Assembly: GCF_000375365.1 (NCBI RefSeq)
Contig: NZ_AQXB01000006.1
Coordinates: 62,001 to 126,000, forward strand
Direction: 5' to 3'
Length of the DNA: 64,000 nt
Source: Corynebacterium mastitidis DSM 44356
Lineage (GTDB): Bacteria > Actinomycetota > Actinomycetes > Mycobacteriales > Mycobacteriaceae
The notes beneath the pieces were generated by a model. It had not been told where the DNA came from. It worked only from the letters and a program-made list of their open reading frames with translations, and searched no databases. The translations under genes and the position numbers were made by a program. Numbering within the stretch: the first letter of the stretch is position 1; each line of letters opens with the position of its first letter. Shown here in pieces: positions 21,935-32,689 of the stretch.

Positions 21935-24700
21935 GTGGATCAACCCATCAACCTTCAGGACGACATACGCTACCTGGGGCGCATCCTGGGCGAGGTGATC
22001 GCCCAGCAGGAGGGCCCCGAGGTCTTTGACCTCGTGGAGTCCGCCCGCCGCCAGGCCTTCTCCATCGCCGGGGGCACGGAGGACATGGCCTCCCTGGTAG
22101 CCATGTTCCGCGACATCGACCCGGACCGCGCCGAGCCGGTCATCCGGGCCTTTAGCCACTTCGCCCTCATGGCCAACCTTGCGGAGGACCTGCACGACGA
22201 GCAGGACCGGCTGGACCACCAGTACAGCGGCGCCCCGGCCCCGGACTCCACCCTGGAGGCCACCTGGGCCAAGTTCCGCGACGCCCGGGTGGCCCCGGAG
22301 CGGCTCGCGGAGGAGCTGCCGCACACGCTGGTGGCCCCGGTGCTCACCGCGCACCCAACGGAGACCCGGCGCCGCACCGTCTTTGACGCGCAGAAGCACA
22401 TCGCCACGGCCATGCGCCGCCGCCACCGCCTGCTGGGCCTGCCGGACAACGCCGCCACGCGGAGGGACCTGGAGGCCATCGAGGCCGACATCCGCCGCCG
22501 CCTCACGGTGCTCTGGCAGACGGCCCTCATCCGGGTGGCCCGCCCCCGCATCGAGGACGAGATCGAGGTGGGGCTGCGCTACTACAAGCTCAGCCTGCTC
22601 GAGGAGATCCCCCGCATCAACCTTGCGGTGCTGGCCCGCCTGCGCGAGGCGGTGGGGCGGGAGGTGCCCCCGCACGCGATCATCCGCCCCGGCTCGTGGA
22701 TCGGCGGGGATCACGACGGCAACCCCTACGTCACGGCGCAGACCCTGGAGTACGCCACCAGCCGGGCGGCCCACACCGTGCTCCAGCGCTACTGCTCCGA
22801 GCTGCACCGGCTGGAGCACGAGCTCAGCGTGTCCGACCGCATGAGCGAGGTCAGCGTGGACCTCTACGCGCTGGCCGAGCGGGGCAAGAACGACGTGCCC
22901 AGCCGCGTGGATGAGCCCTACCGGAGGGCCATCCACGGCATGCGCGGGCGCATGCTGTCCACCATCGCGCACCTCATCGGGCCCGAGGCGGTGGAGGGGG
23001 AGTGGCACCGCGCCCACGCCCCCTACGGCTCCGCCGAGGAGTTCGAGGCGGACCTCGCGGTGGTGGACGCCTCCCTGCGCGCGAGCCGGGACGACATCAT
23101 CGCGGACGACCGCCTGGCCCGGCTTCGGGCGGCGGTGCACAGCTTTGGCTTCCACCTCTACTCCATGGACATCCGGCAGAACTCCGAGAGCTACGAGGAC
23201 GTGCTCACGGAGATCTTCTCCGTGGCGCGCGTGACGGAGGACTACCGGGGGCTGAGCGAGGAGGACAAGATCGCCCTCCTGGTCCGGGAGCTGGAGACCC
23301 CGCGCCCCCTCGTGCCCACCGGCCACGCGGGCTACGGGGAGGTCACCGAGCGGGAGCTGGGCATCTTCCGGCAGGCCGCGGCCGCCGTGGAGCGCTTCGG
23401 CCCGGAGGCGGTGCCGCACTGCATCATCTCCATGGCGGAGTCCGTGAGCGACGTCCTCGAGCCGATGGTGCTGCTCAAGGAGGTGGGCCTGATCCGGGCC
23501 GGCGGGCAGCACCCCACCGGCACCGTGGACGTCATCCCGCTCTTCGAGACCATCGAGGACCTCGGCGCCGGGGCCGGCATCCTGGAGAAGCTGTGGCGGC
23601 TGCCCCTCTACCGCGAATACCTGCGGCAGCGCGGGGACGTCCAGGAGGTCATGCTCGGCTACTCCGATTCCAACAAGGACGGCGGGTACTTCGCGGCCAA
23701 CTGGGCGCTCTACAGCGGGGAGATGGACCTCGTGCGCGTGTGCCGCGAGCACGGCCTGCGCCTGCGCCTCTTCCACGGGCGCGGCGGCACCGTGGGGCGC
23801 GGCGGCGGCCCCTCCTACGAGGCCATCCTCGCGCAGCCGCACGGGGCCGTGGCCGGTTCCGTGCGCATCACGGAGCAGGGGGAGATCATCTCCGCCAAGT
23901 ACGGCTCCCGGGACACCGCCCGCTGGAACCTCGAGGCCCTGGTCTCCGCCACGCTGGAGGCCAGCGTGCTCAACATCAACGACCTGGACGATCCCCAGCG
24001 CGCCTACGAGATCATGTCCTGGCTCTCTAAGGCCAGCCAGCGCGCGTACTCCGCCCTGGCGCACGAGGATCCCGGCTTTATCCAATACTTCACCGAGTCC
24101 ACCCCGCTGCAGGAGATCGGGGCGCTCAACATCGGCTCGCGGCCCTCCTCGCGCAAGCAGACGGAGACGCTGGCCGACCTGCGCGCGATCCCCTGGGTGC
24201 TCTCGTGGTCGCAGTCGCGCGTCATGCTCCCCGGTTGGTTCGGGGTGGGCAGCGCCCTGCACCAGTGGGTCGAGGCGGGGGAGAACCCGGAGGAGCGGGT
24301 GGCGGAGCTGCGCGCCCTCAACGAGTCCTGGCCCTTCTTTAACTCCGTGCTCTCCAACATGGCTCAGGTGATGAGCAAGGCGGAGATGGAGCTGGCCAGG
24401 CTCTACGCGGACCTGATCGGGGACGCGGAGGTCGCCTCCCGGATCTACCGCACGATCCGGGAAGAGTACGACCTCACCCTCGAGATGTTCGGGCGGGTCA
24501 CCGGGCGGGATCGGCTGCTGGAGGACAACCCCGCGCTGGCGCGGTCCGTGCGGGCGCGCTACCCATACCTGCTGCCGCTGAACATCATCCAGGTGGAGCT
24601 GCTGCGCCGCTACCGGGCCGGTGACCAGCGCGACAGCGTAGCCTCGGGCATCCAGCTCACCATGAACGGGCTCGCCACCGCGCTGCGGAACTCCGGCTAA
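21935..24700 (+). CDS. ppc: Phosphoenolpyruvate carboxylase
   Basis: Anaplerotic enzyme making oxaloacetate from PEP and bicarbonate. Key sequences are LTAHPTETRRRTV with the catalytic His, the FHGRGGTVGRGGGPSYEAI glycine loop, and SQSRVMLPGWFGVG. The C-terminus ends in NGLATALRNSG (the allosteric aspartate site). GTG 21935 gives 921 residues, close to the 919 of C. glutamicum Ppc, and follows AGGAAGGA. ATG 21911 directly behind the hairpin would add eight residues. Glycolysis genes lie upstream and secG downstream. Confidence 0.95.
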   Translation: MDQPINLQDDIRYLGRILGEVIAQQEGPEVFDLVESARRQAFSIAGGTEDMASLVAMFRDIDPDRAEPVIRAFSHFALMANLAEDLHDEQDRLDHQYSGAPAPDSTLEATWAKFRDARVAPERLAEELPHTLVAPVLTAHPTETRRRTVFDAQKHIATAMRRRHRLLGLPDNAATRRDLEAIEADIRRRLTVLWQTALIRVARPRIEDEIEVGLRYYKLSLLEEIPRINLAVLARLREAVGREVPPHAIIRPGSWIGGDHDGNPYVTAQTLEYATSRAAHTVLQRYCSELHRLEHELSVSDRMSEVSVDLYALAERGKNDVPSRVDEPYRRAIHGMRGRMLSTIAHLIGPEAVEGEWHRAHAPYGSAEEFEADLAVVDASLRASRDDIIADDRLARLRAAVHSFGFHLYSMDIRQNSESYEDVLTEIFSVARVTEDYRGLSEEDKIALLVRELETPRPLVPTGHAGYGEVTERELGIFRQAAAAVERFGPEAVPHCIISMAESVSDVLEPMVLLKEVGLIRAGGQHPTGTVDVIPLFETIEDLGAGAGILEKLWRLPLYREYLRQRGDVQEVMLGYSDSNKDGGYFAANWALYSGEMDLVRVCREHGLRLRLFHGRGGTVGRGGGPSYEAILAQPHGAVAGSVRITEQGEIISAKYGSRDTARWNLEALVSATLEASVLNINDLDDPQRAYEIMSWLSKASQRAYSALAHEDPGFIQYFTESTPLQEIGALNIGSRPSSRKQTETLADLRAIPWVLSWSQSRVMLPGWFGVGSALHQWVEAGENPEERVAELRALNESWPFFNSVLSNMAQVMSKAEMELARLYADLIGDAEVASRIYRTIREEYDLTLEMFGRVTGRDRLLEDNPALARSVRARYPYLLPLNIIQVELLRRYRAGDQRDSVASGIQLTMNGLATALRNSG

Positions 24701-24736
24701 CCGGCGGCGCTCCCCGTGGCCTCCCCGCCCGTGGTG

Positions 24737-24742
24737 TAGGGT
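24737..24742 (+). promoter_or_regulatory. -10 element for secG
   Basis: TAGGGT in the gap after ppc fits the -10 pattern and would give a leader of about 33 bases. AAGGA lies just before the secG ATG. Confidence 0.35.
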
Positions 24743-24781
24743 GGGGAGGGTTCCCTCAATAGACGTGAAATAAGGAATGAC

Positions 24782-25015
24782 ATGGTTCTTGCGTTTGAGA
24801 TCATTCTTGTGCTGACCGCCGTTTTGATGACGGTGCTGGTGCTGCTGCACAAGGGCAAGGGCGGCGGCCTGTCCAGCCTCTTCGGCGGCGGCGTGCAGTC
24901 CAACCTGTCCGGCTCCACGGTGGTGGAGAAGAACCTTGATCGCTACACCATCATCGTGGCGCTGATCTGGGTGGTTTGCATCATCGCCCTGAACCTGATT
25001 CAGGCCTACGCCTAA
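24782..25015 (+). CDS. secG: Preprotein translocase subunit SecG
   Basis: Small membrane subunit of the SecYEG channel (77 residues). It has two membrane helices (LAFEIILVLTAVLMTVLVLL and YTIIVALIWVVCIIALNLI) separated by the conserved loop HKGKGGGLSSLFGGGVQSNLSGS. The start follows AAGGA. It is convergent with the pentose phosphate operon. Confidence 0.95.
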   Translation: MVLAFEIILVLTAVLMTVLVLLHKGKGGGLSSLFGGGVQSNLSGSTVVEKNLDRYTIIVALIWVVCIIALNLIQAYA

Positions 25016-25027
25016 CGGCAGCCTCGC

Positions 25028-25044
25028 GGGGCCTTTAGGGCCCC
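25028..25044. terminator. Hairpin between convergent secG and pgl
   Basis: GGGGCC-TTTAG-GGCCCC lies in the 42-base gap between the convergent stops. It lacks a T run on either side, but its position suggests a shared, possibly bidirectional termination structure. Confidence 0.4.
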
Positions 25045-25057
25045 TCGGTCGCCCGCG

Positions 25058-25768
25058 CTAGAGCGCTGCGGCGGCCTCCTCGTCGAGGAAGAGCACCGTC
25101 TCCGCCGCGCCCCTGGCCCCCGCGGCCGGCCAGTCCGCGGCGTTTTTGCGCTGCGCCACCGCCGCGGCGGCCTCGGCCTTGGCCGCACCGGAGACCAGCA
25201 GCCACACCCGCCGCGCCCGTCCCACGGCGGGCAGCGTGAGGCTGAGCCGCTGTGCGGGGGGCTTGGGGGAGTCGTACACGGGCACCACCCAGCGTCGGCT
25301 CTCCGCCGTGGCGGCAGAATGCGGGAACAGCGAGTTGACGTGCCCCTCGCCGCCCATGCCCAGGAAGTGCACGTCGAAGCCCTCCGGGGCCCAGCGGCGC
25401 AGCTCCTCCTCGTAGCGCTCGGCGGCGGCCTCCATGTCCGCATTACCGTCCAGCCCCATCCCGTGAATCTGCTCGGCGGGGATGCCCACCTTGTCCAGCA
25501 GGGCGGCGCGCGCCTGCCCCTCGTTGGACTCGGGATCGGCCACGGGCACGTTGCGCTCGTCGCCAAAAAAGACGTGCACCCGGCCCCAGTCGATGTCCTC
25601 GCGGGCGCTCAGCGATTCCAGCAGGGCGATGCCCGCCCCGCCCCCGGTCAGGACGAGCCGGGCCAGGCCGTCCCCCCCGGCCTGGGCCCGGGCGATCACC
25701 CGGGCGGTCTCCTCGGCGGCGGCCCGCACCAGGGCGTTCAGGTCCGCGTAGCGGCGAATCTGCGGCAT
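25058..25768 (-). CDS. pgl: 6-phosphogluconolactonase
   Basis: Hydrolyses 6-phosphogluconolactone in the oxidative pentose phosphate pathway. The 236-residue product (DevB/SOL family) has LVLTGGGAGIALLESL near the N-terminus, the HVFFGDERNVP motif, and LGMGGEGHVNSLFP. The ATG overlaps the opcA stop by one base (TAATG), so the last two genes of the operon are coupled. Confidence 0.95.
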   Translation of the reverse strand: MPQIRRYADLNALVRAAAEETARVIARAQAGGDGLARLVLTGGGAGIALLESLSAREDIDWGRVHVFFGDERNVPVADPESNEGQARAALLDKVGIPAEQIHGMGLDGNADMEAAAERYEEELRRWAPEGFDVHFLGMGGEGHVNSLFPHSAATAESRRWVVPVYDSPKPPAQRLSLTLPAVGRARRVWLLVSGAAKAEAAAAVAQRKNAADWPAAGARGAAETVLFLDEEAAAAL

Positions 25769-26673
25769 TATTCCTCCTCAAAGACGACCGAGCCCATGCT
25801 CGCCAGGGCCTCGGCATAGATGACGTCGGGGTCAAGGTGGCGCAGCTCCTCGGCCAGGCAGTCCGCGGTGGAACGCGGGCTCATGGCCACGAGGGACTCC
25901 GGGCGCTGGGGCATCCGCACGGACACCGTGGAGTGGCTGCGGTTGTGGATGGTGATCGGCCCGCCGGGGCGCTCCAGGCGCAGCTCGCAGGGCTCCAGGC
26001 CGCCGGAGATCTCGTGGGTGGCCACCCCCCGGCGCACGGGCACGCCCAGGCACCGGGCCAGCCACCCGGCCGCCAGGTCGATGCTGGGGCTTACCCGGGG
26101 TCCCTTGATGAGCACCCCGGTGACCGGCTCGTGCGGGTGGGCGTCCAGGGCGGAGGAGACGATCCCGCGCCACTGGGTGATGCGCGCCCAGGCGAGGTCG
26201 GAGTCCCCGGGGGAGTATGCCTCCGGGCGCAGCGCGGAGTCGGTGATCCTGCGCTGGGCGAGCCTGCCCACCGGGTGCTCGGCGGGGTTCTCGGGGGCGC
26301 GGGAGGGCCACCACACCACGATGGGGGTGTCCGGCAGCAGCAGGGGGGTGACCACGGCGTTGGCGTGGGCGGCCACCTCGCCGCGCAGCGTCATGATGAC
26401 GAACTCGCTGGCGCCCACGCTGCCGCCCACGCGCACCTCCGCGTCCACCCCGGAGGCCTCGGCGGGGCCGCCGTCGATGAGCACGAGCACCCGGGAGGGG
26501 TGCTCCCAGGAGGCGTCGGTGGTGGCGCGGATGATCTCCGGCAGGTCGTCCCCCGTCCCCGCCATGACGATGAGGGTGAGCACGCGCCCGGTGGTCTGGG
26601 CCGTGGTCTCGTGGATGTGCTGCAGGGAGGCGGCGATGTCCCGCGTGGTGGTGTTGGGAAGGTCGATGATCAC
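25768..26673 (-). CDS. opcA: Glucose-6-phosphate dehydrogenase assembly protein OpcA
   Basis: Partner of Zwf: OpcA forms a complex with glucose-6-phosphate dehydrogenase and is needed for its activity in corynebacteria and cyanobacteria. The 301-residue product has the family features MIIDLPNTTTRDIA, LLLPDTPIVVWWPSRAPENP, and GLEPCELRLERPGGP. It starts with GTG, 15 bases after the zwf stop, and is followed by pgl with a one-base overlap. Confidence 0.93.
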   Translation of the reverse strand: MIIDLPNTTTRDIAASLQHIHETTAQTTGRVLTLIVMAGTGDDLPEIIRATTDASWEHPSRVLVLIDGGPAEASGVDAEVRVGGSVGASEFVIMTLRGEVAAHANAVVTPLLLPDTPIVVWWPSRAPENPAEHPVGRLAQRRITDSALRPEAYSPGDSDLAWARITQWRGIVSSALDAHPHEPVTGVLIKGPRVSPSIDLAAGWLARCLGVPVRRGVATHEISGGLEPCELRLERPGGPITIHNRSHSTVSVRMPQRPESLVAMSPRSTADCLAEELRHLDPDVIYAEALASMGSVVFEEE

Positions 26674-26688
26674 GTCCTGCGCCTTTCT

Positions 26689-28206
<1,518 letters not shown>

Positions 28207-28292
28207 GTTCTTTCTCTTCCCTTTCGCACAAAGAATAGCGCTGGCCGGGGCGGCGAGAATCCGGCCCCGGCCCAGTATCCCAGAGATACCCT

Positions 28293-29375
28293 TTACAGCC
28301 GCTTACCCATGGAGTCCAGCAGTTCCTCCCAGGCGGTGACGAACTTGTCCACGCCCTCGCGCTCGAGCGTGGCAAAGACGTCGTCGAGGTCGATGCCCAC
28401 GCGCTCCAGGGCGGCAAAGACCTCCTCGGCCTCCTCCTGGGTGCCGGAGAGGGTGTCACCGCGCAGGTCCTCGGCGGCCAGCACGGCGTCGATGGTGGCC
28501 TGCGGCATGGTGTTCACCGTGTCCGGGCCCGCCAGCTCCGTCACGTACAGGGTGGCGGGGTAGGCGGGGTTCTTCACGCCGGTGGAGGCCCACAGCGGGC
28601 GCTGCACCGTGGCCCCCTCCGGCAGGTCCGCCTCCGCAAAGGCGGCGCGGAACAGCCCGTAGGCGCGGCGCGCGTTCGCCACGCCAGCCTTGCCCCGCAG
28701 GGCCAGCGCCTCGGGGGTGCCCAGCGCCTCCAGGCGCTTGTCCACCTCGGTGTCCATGCGGGAGACGAAGAAGGAGGCCACGGAGAAGATGCGGGAGACG
28801 TCGTGCCCGGCCCGCGCGGCGCGGCGGATGCCCTCGCGGTAGGCCTCGATCACCCGCGCGTAGCGCTCCACGGAGAAGATGAGGGTGACGTTCACGCTGA
28901 TGCCCTCCGCGAGGGCGTCGGCGATGGCGGGCAGGGAACCCTCGGTGGCGGGGATCTTGATCATCGCGTTGGGGCGATCCACCTGCCGCCACAGCTCGCG
29001 CGCCTGCCTCAGCGTGACCTCCGCGTCCGCGGAGATGCGCGGATCGACCTCGATGGACACGCGGCCGTCGCGCCCGCCGGTGGCGCGGAATACCTCCGCG
29101 AAGGCGTCGCAGGCGTTGCGCACGTCCTCCACGCTCATGGCGTACACGGCGGCGTCGGCGCTGGCGCCCTCCGCGCGCAGCCGCTCAATCTGCTCGTCGT
29201 AGGAGGTGCCCGCCGACATCGCGGCGGCGAAGATGGCCGGGTTGGTGGTCACACCGGCGATCTTTTCCGTGGCGATCATCCGCTCCAGGTTTCCCGAGGA
29301 GATGCGCTCCCGGGAGAGGTCGTCCAACCACGTCATGGTGCCGATGTCGGCCAGCTTCTCAATGGTGTTGCTCAC
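28293..29375 (-). CDS. tal: Transaldolase
   Basis: Transfers a dihydroxyacetone unit in the non-oxidative pentose phosphate pathway. The 360-residue product fits the long actinobacterial type. TWLDDLSRERISSGNL is near the N-terminus, VSIEVDPRISAD lies in the barrel, and the Schiff-base lysine is in NAMIKIPATEGSLPAI. It starts with GTG and follows tkt by 28 bases. The 86-base gap before zwf has no clear terminator. Confidence 0.96.
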   Translation of the reverse strand: MSNTIEKLADIGTMTWLDDLSRERISSGNLERMIATEKIAGVTTNPAIFAAAMSAGTSYDEQIERLRAEGASADAAVYAMSVEDVRNACDAFAEVFRATGGRDGRVSIEVDPRISADAEVTLRQARELWRQVDRPNAMIKIPATEGSLPAIADALAEGISVNVTLIFSVERYARVIEAYREGIRRAARAGHDVSRIFSVASFFVSRMDTEVDKRLEALGTPEALALRGKAGVANARRAYGLFRAAFAEADLPEGATVQRPLWASTGVKNPAYPATLYVTELAGPDTVNTMPQATIDAVLAAEDLRGDTLSGTQEEAEEVFAALERVGIDLDDVFATLEREGVDKFVTAWEELLDSMGKRL

Positions 29376-29403
29376 GATGCGGCTCCTTAAAAAATCGTCG
29401 TTG

Positions 29404-31497
29404 CTAGGCGAGTGTTTCCTTGGCGGCCTCCACCACGGCCTCGGCCGTGATGCCGAACTCCCGGTACAGGCGCTCGTAGTCCGCCGAGGCGCCGAAGTGC
29501 TCCAGCGAGACCGCGCGGCCCCGGGTGCCCAGGAAGCGGTACCAGGGCATGGCGATGCCCGCCTCCACGGAGACGCGGGCGGAGACCTGGGGCGGCAGCA
29601 CCTCGTCGATGTAGGACTGCTCCTGCCGCTCGAACCAGTCCAGGCAGGGCACGGACACCACGCGGGCGGCGATGCCCTGATCCTCCAGCTCCCGCGCGGC
29701 GGCCACCGCGAGCTGCACCTCGGAGCCGGAGCCCATGAGGATCACGTCCGGGACCTCGCGCGAGCCCTCCACCAGCACGTAGGCGCCGCGCTCCACGCCC
29801 CGGGCGGCGCGCTCCTTGGTGCCCTCCAGCACCGGCACGTTCTGGCGGGTCAGGGCGAAGGCCTTGGGGCCGTGCTGCTCGTCTACGAGGGCGGCGCGCC
29901 ACGCTGCGGCCGTCTCGTTGGCGTCCGCCGGGCGCAGCACCGCGAGGTTGGGGATGGCGCGCAGGGCCGCCAGGGACTCCACCGGCTGGTGGGTGGGGCC
30001 GTCCTCGCCCAGGCCGATGGAGTCGTGCGTCCACACGTAGTAGACGTCGGTGCCCATCAGCGCGGCCAGGCGCACGGCGGGGCGCATGTAGTCCGAGAAG
30101 ATCAGGAAGGTGCCGCCGTAGGGGCGGGTGGGGCCGTGCAGCGCGATGCCGTTGAGGATGGCGCCCATGGCGTGCTCGCGGATGCCAAAGTGCAGGTTGC
30201 GGCCGTAGGGCTCCGCCTGGAAGGCGCCGGTGGAGATGGCCTCCGGGCCGAAGGAGGGGGAGCCCTTGATCACCGTGTTGTTGGAGCCGGCGAGGTCCGC
30301 CGAGCCGCCCCACAGCTCCGGCAGCGTGGCCCCGAGGGCCTGGAGCACCGCCTCGGAGGCCTTGCGCGTGGCCAGGCCCTTGGCGTCGGCCTCCCACTCG
30401 GGCAGCTCGGCGTCCCACCCCTCGGGGAGCTCCCCCGCCTGCAGGCGGGAGAACAGGGCGTGCCGCTGCGGGTTGGCCTCGGCCCAGCGGTCGAAGTCCC
30501 GCTGCCACCGCTCGCGCTCCTGCGCCCCGCGCTCGACGAGCTTCCGGGTGTGCGCGATGACCTCCTCGGCCACCTCGAAGCTCGCCTCCGGGTCGAAGCC
30601 CAGGGCGGACTTCACCCCGGCCACCTCCTCCTCGCCCAGGGCGGCCCCGTGCACCTTGCCCGTGTTCGCCAGGGTCGGGGCGGGGTAGCCGATCACGGTG
30701 CGCACGCGAATGAAGGTGGGGCGGGTGGTCTCCGCCTTGGCCTGCGCGATGGCCTCCTCGAGGGCCGCCACGTCCTCGCCGCCCTCGATCTCCAGGGTCT
30801 GCCAGCCGTAGGCCCGGTAGCGCGCCACCACATCCTCGGTGAAGGCGATCTGGGTATCGTCCTCGATGGAGATGCGGTTATCGTCCCAGAACACGATCAG
30901 GTTGCCGAGCTGCTGGGTTCCGGCCAGGGAGCTGGCCTCCGCGGTCACGCCCTCCTCGAGGTCGCCGTCCGAGGCGATCACGTAGACGTGGTGATCGAAG
31001 GGGGACTGGCCCGGGGCGGCCTCCGGGTCGAACAGCCCGCGCTCGCGGCGGGCGGCCATCGCCATGCCCACGGCGGAGGAGAGGCCCTGCCCCAGGGGGC
31101 CGGTGGTCATCTCCACGCCCCTGGTGTGCCCGTACTCCGGGTGGCCCGGGGTCAGGGAGCCCCAGGTGCGCAGGGCCTTGAGGTCGTCCAGCTCCAGGTC
31201 GAAGCCGCCCAGGTAGAGCTGGATGTACTGGGTCAGGGAGGAATGCCCGGCGGAGAGCACAAAGCGATCCCGCCCCACCCAGGAGGGATCGGCGGGATCG
31301 TGGCGCAGCACGCGCTGGTAGAGGGTGTAGGCCAGGGGGGCCAGGCTCATCGCCGTGCCGGGGTGGCCGCTGCCGCAGCGCTGCACGGCGTCCGCGGCCA
31401 GGACGCGGGCGGTATCCACGGCCTTGGTATCGGCGTCCGCCCACCCCTCGGGGTAGCGGCGCGTGGTGAGAGCTTGGAGTTCGGGGGAGAGGGGCAC
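29404..31497 (-). CDS. tkt: Transketolase
   Basis: Thiamine-diphosphate enzyme moving two-carbon units between sugar phosphates. The 697-residue product has CGSGHPGTAMSLAPLAYTLY at the N-terminus, the ThDP motif (IASDGDLEEGVTAEASSLAG and the ISIEDDT region), and the C-terminal half with HFGIREHAMGAILNGIALHG. GTG start. It is the first gene of the pentose phosphate operon, with a promoter overlapped by a perfect inverted repeat. Confidence 0.97.
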   Translation of the reverse strand: MPLSPELQALTTRRYPEGWADADTKAVDTARVLAADAVQRCGSGHPGTAMSLAPLAYTLYQRVLRHDPADPSWVGRDRFVLSAGHSSLTQYIQLYLGGFDLELDDLKALRTWGSLTPGHPEYGHTRGVEMTTGPLGQGLSSAVGMAMAARRERGLFDPEAAPGQSPFDHHVYVIASDGDLEEGVTAEASSLAGTQQLGNLIVFWDDNRISIEDDTQIAFTEDVVARYRAYGWQTLEIEGGEDVAALEEAIAQAKAETTRPTFIRVRTVIGYPAPTLANTGKVHGAALGEEEVAGVKSALGFDPEASFEVAEEVIAHTRKLVERGAQERERWQRDFDRWAEANPQRHALFSRLQAGELPEGWDAELPEWEADAKGLATRKASEAVLQALGATLPELWGGSADLAGSNNTVIKGSPSFGPEAISTGAFQAEPYGRNLHFGIREHAMGAILNGIALHGPTRPYGGTFLIFSDYMRPAVRLAALMGTDVYYVWTHDSIGLGEDGPTHQPVESLAALRAIPNLAVLRPADANETAAAWRAALVDEQHGPKAFALTRQNVPVLEGTKERAARGVERGAYVLVEGSREVPDVILMGSGSEVQLAVAAARELEDQGIAARVVSVPCLDWFERQEQSYIDEVLPPQVSARVSVEAGIAMPWYRFLGTRGRAVSLEHFGASADYERLYREFGITAEAVVEAAKETLA

Positions 31498-31526
31498 AGT
31501 GTTGTCCTCACGTTCGCTTCAATAAG

Positions 31527-31532
31527 ACTTTA
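31527..31532 (-). promoter_or_regulatory. -10 element for tkt
   Basis: On the minus strand TAAAGT (31532 to 31527) fits TANNNT. It would give a transcript start near 31520 and a leader of about 23 bases containing GAGG before the tkt GTG. It abuts the inverted repeat at 31531-31551. Confidence 0.4.
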
Positions 31533-31551
31533 AGGTGTGGGTACCACCTTA
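31531..31551. promoter_or_regulatory. Inverted repeat at the tkt promoter, candidate operator
   Basis: TAAGGTG (31531-31537) and CACCTTA (31545-31551) are perfect 7-base inverted repeats separated by 7 bases. The repeat overlaps the upstream edge of the proposed -10 of tkt, which is a typical place for a repressor site. I do not recognise the regulator. A T run on the plus-strand side makes it look terminator-like, but no plus-strand gene ends here. Confidence 0.5.
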
Positions 31552-31625
31552 GTGTTTTTCTCCCCGGCACAGCGGTGCCCCTCCGGTTCCCCGCGGATTA
31601 CCCGGACACGATAGAGTGAAAAGGA

Positions 31626-31656
31626 TTGTGCGCACCCCGACGGCGGCGAATATGAT
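31626..31656 (+). promoter_or_regulatory. ctaB promoter
   Basis: TTGTGC (31626-31631), a 19-base spacer and TATGAT (31651-31656) form a reasonable promoter. The leader to the ctaB ATG is about 50 bases. Confidence 0.45.
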
Positions 31657-31696
31657 CGCTGCGGGAACGAACGCGCACCCCGGCTCGACCGCAGCG
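31657..31696 (+). repeat. Inverted repeat in the ctaB leader
   Basis: CGCTGCGG (31657-31664) and CCGCAGCG (31689-31696) are perfect 8-base inverted repeats with a 24-base loop. They lie between the -10 element and the Shine-Dalgarno GAGGAG. The function is unknown; the position suits a leader structure or operator. Confidence 0.45.
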
Positions 31697-31713
31697 GGGC
31701 GGCCGAGGAGACC

Positions 31714-32670
31714 ATGACATCGCTGGAGGCACTTTCCTTGAACACGATCAAGGCGTACATCGCGCTGACGAAGCCACGAGTGATCGAGCTGCTCCTCGTG
31801 GCCACCATCCCCGCGATGTTGCAGGCCGATCGTGGGGAAAACAATATCGTCCTCATCCTGCTCACCCTCGTCGGAGGCTGGATGGGCGCGGCGGCCGCCA
31901 ACACCTTCAACATGGTGGCGGACTCCGACATCGACCAGAAGATGGGCCGGACCCGGGCCCGCCCGCTGGTGCGCCACACGGTATCCAACCGCAACGCCGC
32001 GATCTTCGCCTGGACGCTCACCATGGTGAGCTTCCTGTGGCTGTGGCTGCTGTGCCGGTCCCTGCTCGCGGCCGTCTTTGTCATGTTCACCATCTGGTTC
32101 TACATCGTGGTGTACACCAAGTACCTCAAGCGCCGCACCCACATGAACATCGTCTGGGGCGGCGCCGCCGGCTGCATGCCCGTGGCCGTGGGCTGGGCCG
32201 TGATCACCGATAACACCCCGGACGCCTCGGCCTGGGGCTGGTGGCAGGCCCTCGTGCTGTGGCTCATCATCTTCCTGTGGACGCCCCCGCACACCTGGGC
32301 GCTGGCGATGAAGTACCGGGAGGACTACGAGCGCGCCGGGGTGCCCATGCTTCCCGTGGTGCGCACCCCCGTGGAGGTCACCCGCCAGATCCTTTGGTAT
32401 AGCTGGGCCACCGTGGGCGTCTCCCTGCTGCTGGTGCCCGCCACCTCCTGGATCTACCTCGCGGGCGCGGTGGTATCCGGGGCGGTCTTTCTCCTCATGG
32501 CCACCCAGCTCCACCGGGGCGTGCGCGCGGGCGCGGACGTCAAGCCGCTGAAGCTCTTTATCCTCTCGAACAACTACCTGGCGGTGCTGTTCGTGGCGCT
32601 CTCCGTGGACGCCATCCTGGGCTGGCAGACCTTCGGGCAGGCCCTGGGGTGGGGCGCCGCGGCCTTCTAG
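31714..32670 (+). CDS. ctaB: Protoheme IX farnesyltransferase (heme O synthase)
   Basis: Membrane prenyltransferase that attaches a farnesyl group to heme B, giving heme O for cytochrome oxidase. The 318-residue product has about nine hydrophobic helices. The two UbiA-type Asp motifs are [21 protein letters not shown] and [23 protein letters not shown] precedes the ATG. It is divergent from tkt and convergent with a quinone-oxidoreductase-like gene; ctaA, the next enzyme of heme A synthesis, is nearby on the other strand. Confidence 0.95.
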   Translation: MTSLEALSLNTIKAYIALTKPRVIELLLVATIPAMLQADRGENNIVLILLTLVGGWMGAAAANTFNMVADSDIDQKMGRTRARPLVRHTVSNRNAAIFAWTLTMVSFLWLWLLCRSLLAAVFVMFTIWFYIVVYTKYLKRRTHMNIVWGGAAGCMPVAVGWAVITDNTPDASAWGWWQALVLWLIIFLWTPPHTWALAMKYREDYERAGVPMLPVVRTPVEVTRQILWYSWATVGVSLLLVPATSWIYLAGAVVSGAVFLLMATQLHRGVRAGADVKPLKLFILSNNYLAVLFVALSVDAILGWQTFGQALGWGAAAF

Positions 32671-32689
32671 GGGTTTCCGCCGGGGCCGC

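Noticed and set aside
28207..28292. The 86-base gap between tal and zwf as a possible regulatory element
   Set aside because: I found no hairpin with a T run and no strong -10/-35 pair; zwf most likely continues the tkt-tal transcript.
31531..31557. tkt inverted repeat followed by a T run as a plus-strand terminator
   Set aside because: No plus-strand gene ends upstream of it, and its overlap with the tkt -10 makes an operator more likely. The terminator reading is kept only as an alternative.
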